Assembly: GCF_964340395.1 (NCBI RefSeq)
Contig: NC_135571.1
Location: forward strand, 13,572,046 to 13,636,045
DNA: 64,000 nt
Origin: Glandiceps talaboti
Lineage: Eukaryota; Hemichordata; Enteropneusta; Spengelidae
Reading direction: 5' to 3'
The notes below the pieces were generated by a model. It saw only the letters and a list, made by a program, of their open reading frames with translations. It made no database searches and had not been told where the DNA came from. The translations under genes were made by a program, and so were the position numbers. The stretch's first letter is position 1. Every line of letters begins with the position of its first letter. Below, one piece after another: positions 50,850-62,659 of this stretch.

Positions 50850-52175
50850 ACTCACTTGACATTTAATAGTGTAATACTTGGCAATTCTGACTGTCGTACA
50901 AGTAAATTCACTTTTTATGTAATCTTTCTGATAAAGTAGGATTATTTGTCACGATTCCTCAATTCTGAACAAGTAGACATCATCTTTAATACTAGTTCAG
51001 TCAAAGATGGAAGTTGTAGCATTTTTTTGACACACTCTTAAATTGTATTTCCCATGGTGTTGTTTTCCAAGCTGAAAGAATTACCAAGAATTTTGTTGTT
51101 TAAAATGTCCTTTCATGAATTCAGTAGTCCATTTATTAGTACTTAAAATATTTGAAATTGTAACTGCCATGGTCATCATCCGTCAACTAAGTCTCACTTG
51201 TGTTTGTTCATGGGAGGTAAAGTAAACCTGTCAAACAAAGTTAATTTCAAACAAGTGAAAATTTGTGTCACAGAATTTCCTAATTTTTTTCCATAAATTT
51301 TGAGTTACCAGATGAAAACATGTCATTTGTTAAAACTTCAGCTCACTAATATAATTACCTGCCTACAAATATTGTAATGATGTCAAAGGAAATGAATTTC
51401 ATTCCATGTAATATCAGACTTTTTAATTAGTAAGATTTTGTAATAAGCATGATAATAATTAACTAAATTTTGATGCCAATCCATAAATTAGGATTATTTC
51501 TTTAATTAAAGTCTAAATTAAAGTGGAAATGTGTCAAAAAGTTACAGAAAAACAAGAATTTTTGTTTCATTATTTTAGTGAAAAAAGCGGCTAATATCAT
51601 AATTCACTTTCCCCAACATAATTTTCATCCAAATTTTGATATCACTTGTTTAATAGACATTATTTCTATGGTTACAGTTTAGTTTGTGACAAGTTTTTTG
51701 ACTGGAATTGTGTGTAATTGTTCAGATTTTAATTTTGAACAATTGCAAGCATTTCCCGCCAAAAACATACTTTCTGAGCACAAATTTCATCTAAAGTTAT
51801 AATTTTAATATAAATCTGTCATTTTGAATCTAAAATAAAGTAACTTATAGTTCGTTAAAAAGTTTTAGAAAAAAAGGATTAATTGTTTTTATATAAAAGT
51901 ACGACTGAGATTAATGAAGTGACATTCCAAAAGAACAAAATCAATGATTTATTGATAATTATTAGAAAATGAAATGAATTTTTGATTGTTAATTGTAGTT
52001 TAAAATTAAAAGTACTAGTCCATTGGTATTCATAGACACGATAGGTCTTGACCCAAATGAAAATATGTGGAATTTCTAGAGTGAAGGAATTTATCAATAT
52101 TTATACATCCAGGCACCTGTTAAACATCTTTCAAGGTTTCTGTGTTACTGTACGTGTTTTATGCCAGTCATCAAA

Positions 52176-52641
52176 AACAAAGCCATTAGACTGCATGTCA
52201 TCAGAGATTTGAGTTTGAAACAAATTGTCATTATGGCCATATGAAAACAAGTATTTGTTTCTCAATGACGTGGTAATTTGTGTATAGCCGTACTGATAAA
52301 ATTTATGTTTATGTATTTTTTTATCTCCCATCTGGTCGAAGATACCGCTGTTTTAAATGCTCCAAAGTTCGATATAGAAAGAGTTTTGTGCCGTCAGCCA
52401 TCAGATTGTTAAATCATTGCTAAGTTGTATTTGTGTACTTGTGTAGTTGGTTTTTGCATTTATTTGCCATTTTCAGGGTTTGTTTTTATTTATTCTGTAC
52501 TAATAAATAAATAATAAACAAAAGGCACTAGACTATGTCATTAGAGGTTTGTTTTGAAATGAATTGACACATTTGTTTTCACAATAACACATGATCATTT
52601 GAATATAGCCGTACTGATAAAAAATTGTGTTTTTGTTGTTT
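52176..52641. repeat. ~140-bp tandem duplication split by a LINE fragment
   Basis: 52176-52320 and 52518-52641 share ACAAAG or AAAAGG.CA.TAGACT, ATGTCATCAGAG, and TATAGCCGTACTGATAAAA. The LINE remnant lies exactly between them, so it either inserted at the junction of an existing duplication or was part of how it arose. Confidence 0.7.
52325..52515 (+). mobile_element. 5'-truncated non-LTR retrotransposon (LINE) 3' end
   Basis: From 52326 the sequence encodes an open LPSGRRYRCFKCSKVRYR then KSFVPSAIRLLNHC and a TAA stop. The R.YR....K.RY..SFVPSAIRLLN pattern is the extreme C-terminus seen after the reverse-transcriptase domain in CR1/L2/Jockey-like LINEs. A short 3' UTR and an AATAAATAAATAATAAAC tail follow. 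Everything upstream of the last 32 codons is missing, the usual result of aborted target-primed reverse transcription. The clade assignment is tentative. Confidence 0.72.
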
Positions 52642-55204
52642 TCCATTGTTGTTTAGAATAAGACAGATTTTTCCCATTTCTCTCTCAGACTCTGGTTGAT
52701 TATGCTATCACTTACTATTACCAGTACTTTGATGTGGTCGCAGTCATTTACATGAGATGGTTTGACTATACATTAAAAGAGAAAATGTGTTATTTAGATT
52801 GTCGTGTGAACTTTTCAAATTTCAATATTGATGGTAAATATGATAAATAGTCAAGTCTTTAACCTGTGCACCCCTCTAAATTACTCAGATTTGGTATGAC
52901 CCAATTTTAATGTGATCTGATTGGTCTATTCAACAGGGAAATTTAAGGTCAAGGGGTCAAATACTGTGATATGACTACTGAAGCTTGTGAAATGTCCATC
53001 AATTGTGACTTAGCACTATGATAGCAGTTATATTGTAGATGGCATTGAAGGGTAGGTTAGTGACGTAGATGGAAATAAGAGCTAAACTTAAAATTAACAT
53101 TATTGTCATCCAAGTAAATGTTTACTAATAAAACAGAACACTTGTGTAAATTTGGTAAAAATCCTAAATATCAAACTTTAGAGATGTTTAAGTTGAACCA
53201 AAGTTGGAGTGGATCCTTTCTCTCCAAATTTTGCCACTTGAGAGCTAGTTCCTATCTTCCAGGGATTCACCGTACTGCTTTCAAGGAAATCAACAAAACC
53301 TTCATTTTCCCATACAGCTAATAAAAGTGTTAGTTGAATATCAGCTAAATTGAGTTTCTGGTATTATTATTTTGAAATTTGTGTTTGGGAAAAAAATGAG
53401 AAAAAAATAAAAAATTTGAATGGTTAGATTTGTATTCAGCTTTGTGTGTGTATACATTGGAGTAGTGAAACAGTAAACCACTAAACATATAAAAATTATA
53501 TATTTATAACTTTAAATTTTGAAAGATATTGAGATGGTCGTTGACCTGTGTGTTAGATATTAAGCTATAAATGTAGACTTCTTTGTCATTTTATTATCAA
53601 AATAAAAAAAAGTAATGCCTTTATCCATCACTCAACTAGCATAGTTACACAAAATGTATGGTTTCCTAGCAACCGTTGCTAGGGATCCAATCCCTATGGG
53701 ATTGTAGAGTATAACTACTCTAATCCCAAGTGTATAGTATACAACACAGACATAAAGTACCAGCAGAATTCAATTTGGATATTTCTAATGTATTTTTCTT
53801 TCATGTATATTCTGTACTTTAAGATGTGTCAGGTGGTTTTATTCAGAAAGATCGATCGTTCATCATGTCACTTCAACCTTGTTTTATTACAGTGTGCTGA
53901 GAAACAGACATTTACAGTGTCTAGATACCGTTTTTTGAACCCAAAAAATTTTGAATATAAAAAAATAGTCCACCACCTAGAGATTTCTGTCAGCTTTATA
54001 ATACTGCCATTGTATGTGTTTCCAGAAGAATTTTGGGTTAATATTTTGGGTAAAAATTCACATTTTTGGTAATTTTGTGCAAAATCTGTGATAATTTTGT
54101 AACAAAAATAATTTATCAAGTTTTTATAGTCAAAAGGCAGATAAAGTTGAACGTTTGTTAAAATCAACAAAAAGGAAATAAAAATGATAAAATAATTATC
54201 AAATATTAAGTAATGAATCTGTTAAAGATAAAAATGAATTTTCAAAAAAAAGAATTTTCAAAAAAAAGTTCACAAAACTTAGCAGAGGGCAGTGTATGAT
54301 TCATAGGACAAAAGTGTGAATATGCATTTTGCAGAATGTGCAGTCTTAAAGAACATACCCCAACAGAGTACTGCCTCAGGAGAAACAAAGAATTAGAAAA
54401 AAAAGCTGCGATATCTCTCAAGATTTTGGGAGAATAATCCCTACAGAGTATAGACTGCTTGATTTGCCTCGTGAGGAACAAAAAATTTAAAAAGAAAAGC
54501 CAGCGATTATTTAAATAAAACAAAGACAGAAATTAAATTTGGCAAAATAGTAGTAGTTAATTAAAAGTTAATAATTGCCTTTAAGCTACCCCAGGAATTG
54601 TTAATGATGTAATTTATTTTAATGTTATGAAATATGATATTGTTATTACAAATTAACAGCTGTCTCTCTTTTATCACTCACCAAATTATCTCTTTAATAT
54701 GCCATAAAGTTATCAATTATCATAACTCCATGTAAATTAATTTACAAATATGTACCATTAACTGTAAGATGACAGCATGGGACTCATCAAAGTATATTGC
54801 ATTTGCCTATTAATTAATAAATTATACACCCTCATTTTATTGGCTGCTCTCCCTTTGAATATAATGGTTTTGTCTTAAGATAGTGGACTTGACTTTGTCA
54901 AAAACAGAAGTATTCCCTCAAGGTGATACCTATGTTTACCTTTGATATTGAATGGTTTTGTCCAAATGTAATGGACATTGGTGCTCTAATTGGCAGAAAA
55001 TATCATTTGAACTGTCCATCCTGCTCACCCCTATGTCAAAATGGACTATGCAAGCTATATGTGTTGTTGATATGTAGTTCATGTGTAAGAGATCTTGTAG
55101 TGGGTTTACTGTTGTACCTACTGCTGGCAATGTAATATTGATGTAACTCGTTCTCCTTGATGGCTTAATTCTGGAGAATTACTTGATTCTGTTATACCAT
55201 TGGC

Positions 55205-55348
55205 ATGGATTACTATGGCAGTTTACCTGGCCGAGGACGTTACTATAGCAGTCATGAACGACCACCAACACCAGTCAGACGTCCTCCATCAAGGATTGAT
55301 CCAGCTGTACGTCGGCAAAGGCATCTCTCCTGTCCTTTTCCTTATGAG
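55205..55348 (+). CDS. Probable internal alternative first exon of NAV (48 codons)
   Basis: Open from an ATG with G at -3 and +4 to the donor TATGAG/GTACGG at 55348/55349, phase 0. The peptide (MDYYGSLPGRGRYYSSHERP, then PTPVRRPPSRIDPAVRR and QRHLSCPFPYE) is Arg/Pro/Tyr-rich and carries PPTPVR, a class II SH3-ligand pattern PxxPxR. An in-frame TGA lies at 55184, and there is no AG between it and the ATG, so a normal internal exon including this ATG is not possible. Acceptors inside the frame (GGCAG at 55221, ATAGCAG at about 55251) would both need an incoming phase-2 exon, whereas the exon ending at 37617 is phase 0. An alternative promoter with this as first coding exon is therefore the simplest reading, and alternative promoters are known in vertebrate NAV genes. 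It could instead belong to a nested or neighbouring + strand gene. Confidence 0.7.
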
Positions 55349-55909
55349 GTACGGAGTATTCCGATAACACTGTTTATTTGGTAGTTAAACCATCTACACA
55401 CAGTATCAGCTTTTAATTAGTAATTATTGTCTATTAATAGAATAGAGAAGATACTCAGTGACAGACAAGAACTTGTTTAGTATTTTGGTTAACATTAGTT
55501 GAGTTTAATGCATGACTTCATCCCAACATACAGCTTCCGTGTGTTATAACCCGTTAACAAATGTATTGCTAAAGAGATTTCCCTTCTTACCAGTTAATAT
55601 TGTATGTAAGTGGCGATCTTTAGTATTGTATGTAAGTGGCGATGTGACTTGGTTAACCTTTGGAATATGTATTATGTGTTCATACATGAAATTAATGGAA
55701 ATATGAATTTATGATATGAAGTCAAGATCTTGCTTGTAACCGTGTCAACCATATATCATGACTAGCCTGTCAGATCAACACAAGATAATTAATAACCTTA
55801 AAATAATTTTCAATTTTCTTGTACAAATTATTCATCTTTCATCCAGACAACATAACATTTTTTTCAACTAAAAATTCAATAATTGAAAAAATTTACATTT
55901 CCACTGTTT

Positions 55910-56250
55910 ATTTTGTGCAGTGTGCCTCTGACCTTTCACCTCTACTCTAGTGAAGTCCAGAAGTTTTTATAACACAAATATCATGAGTAAATTTCTAAAA
56001 TGAAAAATATTTGAATAGTTCAAAAAAAAAAATGTTACATTTCAGTTGTCAGTCAATTTTTGTAGTGTCGTCCTTTGACCTTTGACCTCAGCAATGGTGA
56101 AGTCCAGAACAGTTACTACAACATAGATTGATATCTAAATAAAAATTCTCAATAGTTTGAAAAATTTAGAGTTCTGTTTGTTCACGGTGTGTGTTGTCGG
56201 CCTCTGACCTTTAACCTTTCGACTTGGTGAAGTCTACAAACAGTTCTGAC
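55910..56250. repeat. ~135-bp tandem repeat, three units each with a DR1-like element
   Basis: Units contain, on the + strand, TGACCTTTCACCT (55929), TGACCTTTGACCT (56076, a perfect DR1 on the minus strand) and TGACCTTTAACCT (56205), each followed by GGTGAAGTC or AGTGAAGTC and CAGTT.T..CAACAT-like sequence. Confidence 0.75.
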
Positions 56251-56661
56251 AACATGCTAATATATCATTATTTTTGAGGTGATAGTGAACTATAATATAC
56301 TACCAGAATACTAAATAAGCACTTAATCAGTGACAGGCTTTTACCAGTTATTAATTATGCAAAATCTAAAAGCACATTAGATTATATGTTATATAAACTA
56401 CTATATATTATTAGAATGTTTGAATATTGTATTATCTAATGATGGTTTTAATTATAATCATAAAGAGTAAATGAATACAAAGACTTTGTTGACGTAGGGC
56501 CATTTATTTCATGTTGAAAGAACTCTATAGGTGTAAGCTTTCATCCGTTGCTTGATACAGATCAAAGTATATGTAGTATTTTCAGTCAGAAATTCATCAA
56601 AGTATATTCTATCACAGTAAATTTGAATTTAAGAAATAAGTTGTTCAGTGGATTAAAATGG

Positions 56662-56935
56662 CCATATGGATGAGGATTGGGTATTTATTTTGGATTTTTA
56701 ATTTATAAAACAATTTTATCATGGCTTCCTACTTGAAAAATCAATGTGAAAGAACACATGCCAAGTCCTTGTTTGTAACTCAATACGTTATAAAACTTAA
56801 AAGCATAATAAATGTGTAAAATGCGTGTTATTGTATGTACAGTAACAAACTTGTTTACAAATTTTTTAGCATTTTGCAATGTATTGAGGTACAAAAACAA
56901 ACTTTGTCAATGTTGTTGAAAATAGATAAAGTTGA
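56662..56935 (+). mobile_element. Foldback MITE, copy 3
   Basis: Starts CCATATGGATGAGGATTGGG and follows copy 1 (8121-8445) through ATGGCTTCCTACTTGAAAAA and the centre into the first part of the right arm (ACAAACTTTGTCAATGTTGT), after which similarity is lost. Here the bases before the CCATATGG start are CAGTGGATTAAAATGG, similar to the sequence outside copy 1, so the true terminus may be at CAGT. Confidence 0.75.
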
Positions 56936-58319
56936 AAAAAAAAATACAGAAATTTTTTTTCCAATCTTTGAAGTGTAGTGTAGTAGTTAGTTAGATTTAC
57001 TCAGAAACAATATCAATGTTTAGAATGTAAGAAGTTAATTACACTTTTGCTAAATGAACAATTTTCCATTAATTTCTTAAGAATAAAGTAAATTTACCCA
57101 TAGTAGCATTAAATTGATTCCTCTCTGTAATTGCGTACTTCAAAGACTACTACCGATTTCCGACTTCTTTCTAGTGTTGTTTTCACAACCTAATTCCTGA
57201 TCCATAGTTTGTTGGAAGTGGGCAAATTTCCTGAATGTCAAGTATTTTCCCATATAACAAAAGCCGGATGAATGTCCCCCATTTCCTTTCTGTGCCAGAA
57301 TAAAATAGAAACCGTTCAAAAGTCAATGATTCATTAAAAAGTCAATTTCTAACAAGCTTCTTGTGTGTCACCACATGATGTCGTTCACACATTCAACCAT
57401 TTTGTATTGAACCGTTCAGTCGCCTACCATTTCACTGTCTCAGTCTTGAGTCTCCATTTTGATTATACTTTGGCCAAATAAAACAAATTGTGTGTTTCCT
57501 ATAACATGACCGACCTTAGTTTAAGCCTCATTCTTCTTCTTTTTCTGTATTTTTTTTTCTCCATTTTTTTCCCATTTTTATGACGAGATGCTACATTGCA
57601 GGATAATAATTCCGATGCGATGTTTTTGTAAAGATTTTATGCAAAATATTTTGAAACAGAAAGGGAGATATATCTTTGAATTTACAATACTTTTAAAATA
57701 AATTCAACCAATATTTGGGATATAAATTCATGTCAGTGGAAATCACCTTCACACAATACCAACCAAACAAACACACCAAATATTACAACTTTTGCCTGTG
57801 GTAAAATAAACAACAACAACAAAGACAACAAAGATTCATTAATTTGATAATTAGCGTAAAATAATAATTTACAATTTACTTTTAAAACCCATATTTTTTT
57901 CTTGTTTTGATAAAATTATATAAATGATACTTTGTAACCAGATTTCGCTAATATTGTGTTTCTTCAACCGTAATTATTTATGTAAGAAAAACTGAATTTT
58001 ATCAGAATTGTACCTATATAAAAACCTTGGTTTGGAAACATAAATGATTTCAGACATTAGAGTTGATGATAGCAAATATCAGACAATTCTCCTCTCAGTC
58101 TATTAAACACTATCTAAAGAAGTCATTCTAATTGCTATATTAAGACATAGTAGAAGGTGATTGGCTGACAAACATGCCCATGTTGAGCAATGTTATGTAA
58201 TTTGTGTGTATGTCACGCATTTATTCACTGTATCCATTGGCAACCGTTTACAGCAGACAATATTTCATCAAACCACTTCTTAAGCCAGTTGTATAATCCA
58301 GATATATCTTGTTTGATTC

Positions 58320-58353
58320 ACACACACACACATACACACACACACACACACAT

Positions 58354-58391
<38 letters not shown>

Positions 58392-58460
58392 TCACACACA
58401 CACACAGACACACACACACATACACACACACACATACACACACACACATACATATATACA
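58320..58460. repeat. (CA)n microsatellite
   Basis: CA run with TACA, TCCA and GACT interruptions, ending in a TATACATATATA patch; C-rich CCACCACCACC-type sequence follows to 58640. The 166-codon His/Thr frame is an artefact. Confidence 0.95.
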
Positions 58461-59685
58461 TATATAATCAGATATATTTATTCTTCCCTTTCACCCATCT
58501 CCACACCACTCTGAAACGTCCTCCTTGTACCCCATTACTGACACCTCCCCTGATACACCCCTCCTGCCACCAGCACTTAGAGACCTCCACCTCATACCCC
58601 CACCACCACCACCACTCTCACACCTCCTTCTGGTTCCCCCACCAACACTCTAAGTCCGATAGTATCTTGGTTCCTCTGACAATATCATGAAATGTAAATT
58701 GTAGTTTTGTAGATCTCTCGTTCTTTTATTTGAAAGAGAAAAAAATATTGCGTATAACATAATACAGATGTAAACTATAGTCTCTATGTTACGACATTCA
58801 TACCACGCTATCAACTACTAGTCACCAGGGCTTGAAGAACACCACAGATTTTAAAATCTATATAACCCATTCATATGGTTTAAATTTGGCAAATTAAACC
58901 ACATTTTTGATTTACTGACCCCCAAAAAAACCCATCAGTTGTGAGTTTGTGGTGTGTAGGTGTGAATTCTTTCCAGACATGCTAATTAGAATCACAGAGA
59001 TCGTGAAAGGCTACATAATTAGACCCAGAAGATCAATTTATATGCAAGATTTTTCCTTGGAGCTGTCTGTACTAGTCCCTGTAGAATTAATAAACTAATA
59101 TATTACAGACAACTTTCAGCAGGTCTGTGAAAACTACCAGCTGTAGTTCTACTCAAACAAGATAAAATCACAAAAGAATTATGTAACATTATCATTAGGC
59201 CAAATAAAAAATGTTTGGTTCCGGTTACCCGACCCCACCTAGTTTTTCACGCCGACCCTATACGTTTTTTTTTTACATATTCGAGAAAATCGCAAAAATT
59301 GTGAAGTCTCGTAAGAAATAGTGGCTGCAGAATCTGACATCAACTTAGAAAGATAATATAAAACTGTTCTACCAATCTGTAATGGCTGTACATCTGATGA
59401 AAAGAAACCAATAACACAGAGACCACATGGAAAATAACGAAAAACATAACTACCTGAACTAGACACTCACATACGAAAAACAAATTTAAATAATAAAATA
59501 AAAAATTTATCTACCCCACCTATTTAAAATTGAAATAATCAGAAACACAATTTTTTTTTATGCTTCAGTTAACAGACTATTTGTGTTTCTATCTACTAGT
59601 ATATATTTCACTGGGTCTATTTTTCTTCTATTCTAATATTTCTAGCCATACAATACATTTTATACCAGAACGAATTATATATCTT

Positions 59686-59929
59686 GTTATCGGTGGCCGA
59701 GTGGTTAGCTCGTACGCCTCTTACCTCTGCAGCCTAGGTTCGAACCCTCCAGGTGTCGGCTGGGTTTGATTAAATTTACCACACTGTAAGTAAGAAGAGT
59801 GTCGTTCAGTTTGACTCTACCGAACAACGCAGGTTTTCCCTGGATACTCCGGTTTCCTCCTGCGCTAACACTGAACCAAAGGAGCCTATTTATGGGACTA
59901 GCTCCCATGGTTATCCGATAAATAAATAA
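59686..59929 (+). mobile_element. tRNA-derived SINE with 9-bp target-site duplication
   Basis: The head is tRNA-like: box A TGGCCGAGTGG at 59694 and box B GGTTCGAACCC at 59737-59747, resembling Ser/Leu tRNA. A body containing TGGATACTCCGGTTTCCTCC follows, then an (AATA)n tail. ATATATCTT occurs directly before (59677-59685) and after (59930-59938) the element, a clean target-site duplication that fixes both ends and gives 244 bp. The CTCCGGTTTCCTCC body segment is of the type shared among SINE families of marine invertebrates (conserved central domain, possibly MetaSINE-like), but I cannot name the family. It is not a functional tRNA gene, because it has no paired acceptor end. Confidence 0.88.
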
Positions 59930-61044
59930 ATATATCTTTATTAATTCATCAGGGTCTCATTTCAAAGTTGTGAAGTTTGCACTTTGTCCAAAAGTCTGGC
60001 CACAAATTGTATATTCCATAAAATAGTTAACTCACCCCAGCACAAAATAGTATTTTTCATAAATATTTTTCCATCAATCTAAAATTTCTCAAATTAATTG
60101 ATGAAATTCTGAGTGAAATGAAGCAGGATTCATGGCTGACTGACTTGATAGGTCACAATATTAATGGTGTTAGAATTCAGTAGTTCAAAATACAGCATAT
60201 TTTCTTTACAGCAGGTAAACAAATTGTATTGATACTGAAAAATTATTTCCACAAGATTAAAAATTATACACAGCTGAAATTATAAAAAATTAGCGACCAA
60301 CAAAATACATTTGAGCAGATGTGGAAATGAGGACAAAAATAGTTGACGAAACAACTAATCGAGTTTGACCTCACTCAGTGAAGAAAATTAGACAATATTT
60401 TGAAATTTACAGCAAGAAAAACTTACAACTAACAATGAAAAAAATGACCCTGATACAGAACTTATGTGTGATGATGATGAAAATTAAAAGTTACAATTTT
60501 CAAGTTTATGTTAAATCCGATATTATGATTTACAAACATGGATGCATTTTCATTAGAAAAATGTATTATGATACATGATAGAAATATTAATAAAATGATT
60601 TTGATCATTGACAAAATTTCTTCAAAACAAAAAAAAGACTTAGTAAACATCTCAAATCTTTCCTCTTCTCAAGATTAATCTTACAAGGAAATAACTAAGT
60701 CAGAATTTTGAATATTTCTGAGTAAAACTAACAAATAATAGTCAAAAGAGAAATGTCTTTCAGAGTTTTCCACTAGTCGTACAGTAGACAGGGTAGCTGC
60801 CTGTATAAATCATAAATATTTGGAATGATATTAAATTACTGAAATACAGTAGCACACTGAGATGTTTGAGTTAAGTGTATTTTTAAAGACAGTTTAGAAA
60901 TCATAATATTGTGGCCATCATGTTTGTTTTCAAAACATGTTCTTGTGTGAATCAAACCGTCTTGAAAGAATCCACTGAGCTGTGAAACTTGGATGGATTC
61001 AAACCATTTTTACTCTCATTGAAATGACATATACTCATTTACAG

Positions 61045-61101
61045 TCTGGTGGCATCCAATCACATGATCTCTTGCGGCAAAGCGATGATTTGATACGGCA
61101 G
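61045..61101 (+). CDS. Probable 57-nt NAV cassette exon
   Basis: Nineteen codons, SGGIQSHDLLRQSDDLIRQ, between acceptor CTCATTTACAG and donor CGGCAG/GTAACA, phase 0 on both sides. It matches the phase-0 end of the 55205 exon and equally the phase-0 end of the coiled-coil exon at 37617, so it could be second exon of the short isoform or a cassette in the long one. The repeated D.LLRQ/DDLIRQ pattern is amphipathic and could extend a coiled coil. I do not recognise the sequence from known NAVs; very short exons can be chance, but frame, both splice sites and composition agree. Confidence 0.6.
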
Positions 61102-61457
61102 GTAACATCTAGACTAATTTATCTATAAACCTGTTTCTAATCACTGGATCTACAACTTTTCTGTACTAATTAATTTTTGAAATGTTAACCCACACAAGTA
61201 TTTGAAATTCATACATTTTATGTGGTCATTTTTTGGAAGATAAATCTCAGACATTAAAGATTCTGACCACGGAAAAATTACTAGCAGAGTTTCAGATCTA
61301 ACAAGGTGAACCTCATTTTATAAATTTAATAGTGCAGATTGAAAAATACTAATCTAGAAACTGTCCATGACTTTGAATCTGAAGATCAGTCTAGTTTACT
61401 ATAAACTCAACCTTCATTTTGAAAGTAAGTCAGGTGAGGGCGTGATAGGGTACCAAC

Positions 61458-61805
61458 TAGACTGTCTACAGTCGCTCACGCCTTTTTTGATATGTTTTAT
61501 CTAAAATTAAAGTCGTCGCCGTGCTCCAATCCAGAGCTATACTACTACTATAATCGGATCGATGACTTTAGTTTTAGATATATATATTATTTATTTGCCA
61601 GAGGTCAAAAAAATTTTTACATATCAAGTGAGGAAAATGAAATAATCAAGTAATCACATCGCCAATGAGAAAAAAAAGTATATATATAAGAGTAACTTGA
61701 ACTTCTGGCTGGACCACAAAAATAGTTTGTTCAAACTAGTCGAGTTCACGGCCCAAGGAAAACATATATGTAGCAAAAAAGGCGCGAGCGACTGTCAACA
61801 GTCTA
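61458..61805. mobile_element. Nonautonomous DNA transposon (MITE) with 9-bp target-site duplication
   Basis: Terminal inverted repeats of about 32 bp start TAGACTGT and include ACAGTCGCTC and CGCCTTTTTT; three mismatches between ends. GGTACCAAC flanks both sides (61449-61457 and 61806-61814). A 9-bp duplication and long TIRs suggest the Mutator superfamily; if the ends are one base off, the 8-bp version would suggest hAT. A second inverted repeat (ATCTAAAATTAAAGTCGTCG-like, about 61499-61518 and 61562-61583) is nested inside. No open frame. Confidence 0.82.
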
Positions 61806-62659
61806 GGTACCAACCGACCCAGGCATGAACTACATGATACACAGCTGACCATATGTCATTAACAGTTCTGTTTGTACAAAGTCTTCACACATAAACTTGA
61901 TAATTATCCACTTTGTCTGCCATGTTTACAATACTAACATATTAACTACTTTTAATTTCTATAACGCTTTGTGATTGGTTGGCATATAAATAAGTAAAAC
62001 TAGAAATATTTGGAGAGTAATTTGCAATTAGTTAAAGTATGTACATTATGTGACATAGTACACCAGCGCCTAGCAACCAATGATGTGGGTAGTGCACTGA
62101 TAAACCACAATAAAAATAGGCCATAACTACTTACACACAGAGATTTAATGACAATGGAATGATTTTGACATTTCAAAGTTACTAGTTATCGTACCTGTTA
62201 TCATTTTGTCCAGAGAGTCAAATGATCAGATCACAATCTAATATAGTACATTCAAGTTATTGAGGTTACTAAGAATTTAACACAGTTTCCCAGGATTTTC
62301 AAGAAAGTTTTTGAACAAATTAGTTAGATAGTATTATCAATCCCTAGATATTTATCGTAACTGAATATTAAGATGTTTTCAATTTCTACTCAGTGCATAC
62401 ACCAAAGTTAGATTTTTCAACAACATTAAATTTCACCCTCTGAATTTTGAATTCACCTACATAATCTTTAATTACTGGTGTTAGTACATAAACCGTATTG
62501 TACCCATGTGGAATAATGTGCCTACTACACCAATTGCTACCATGATAAATATTGCCGGCAAGCAATCCTTAAGTTGACATTATGGTTGTAGTCTGTAACT
62601 TGTAAGCTAAGACATTATGTGTCATCGTATCTACCATTACTCAGTGTCGGAGAAGATCA

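Larger units (their letters stand above)
55349..61044 (+). other. Intron after the internal first exon, 5.7 kb
   Basis: Phase-0 intron, donor GTACGG, acceptor CATTTACAG. It contains three DR1-bearing repeat units, the third foldback MITE copy, the CA tract, the SINE and AT-rich sequence; no additional exon is seen. Confidence 0.65.

Noticed and set aside
54923-55135. 70-codon frame just upstream of the 55205 exon
   Set aside because: Out of register with the exon and not connected by a donor/acceptor pair; could at most be 5' leader sequence.
59686-59770. tRNA gene
   Set aside because: Box A and B are present, but the acceptor stem is not closed and the sequence continues into a SINE body, tail and target-site duplication.
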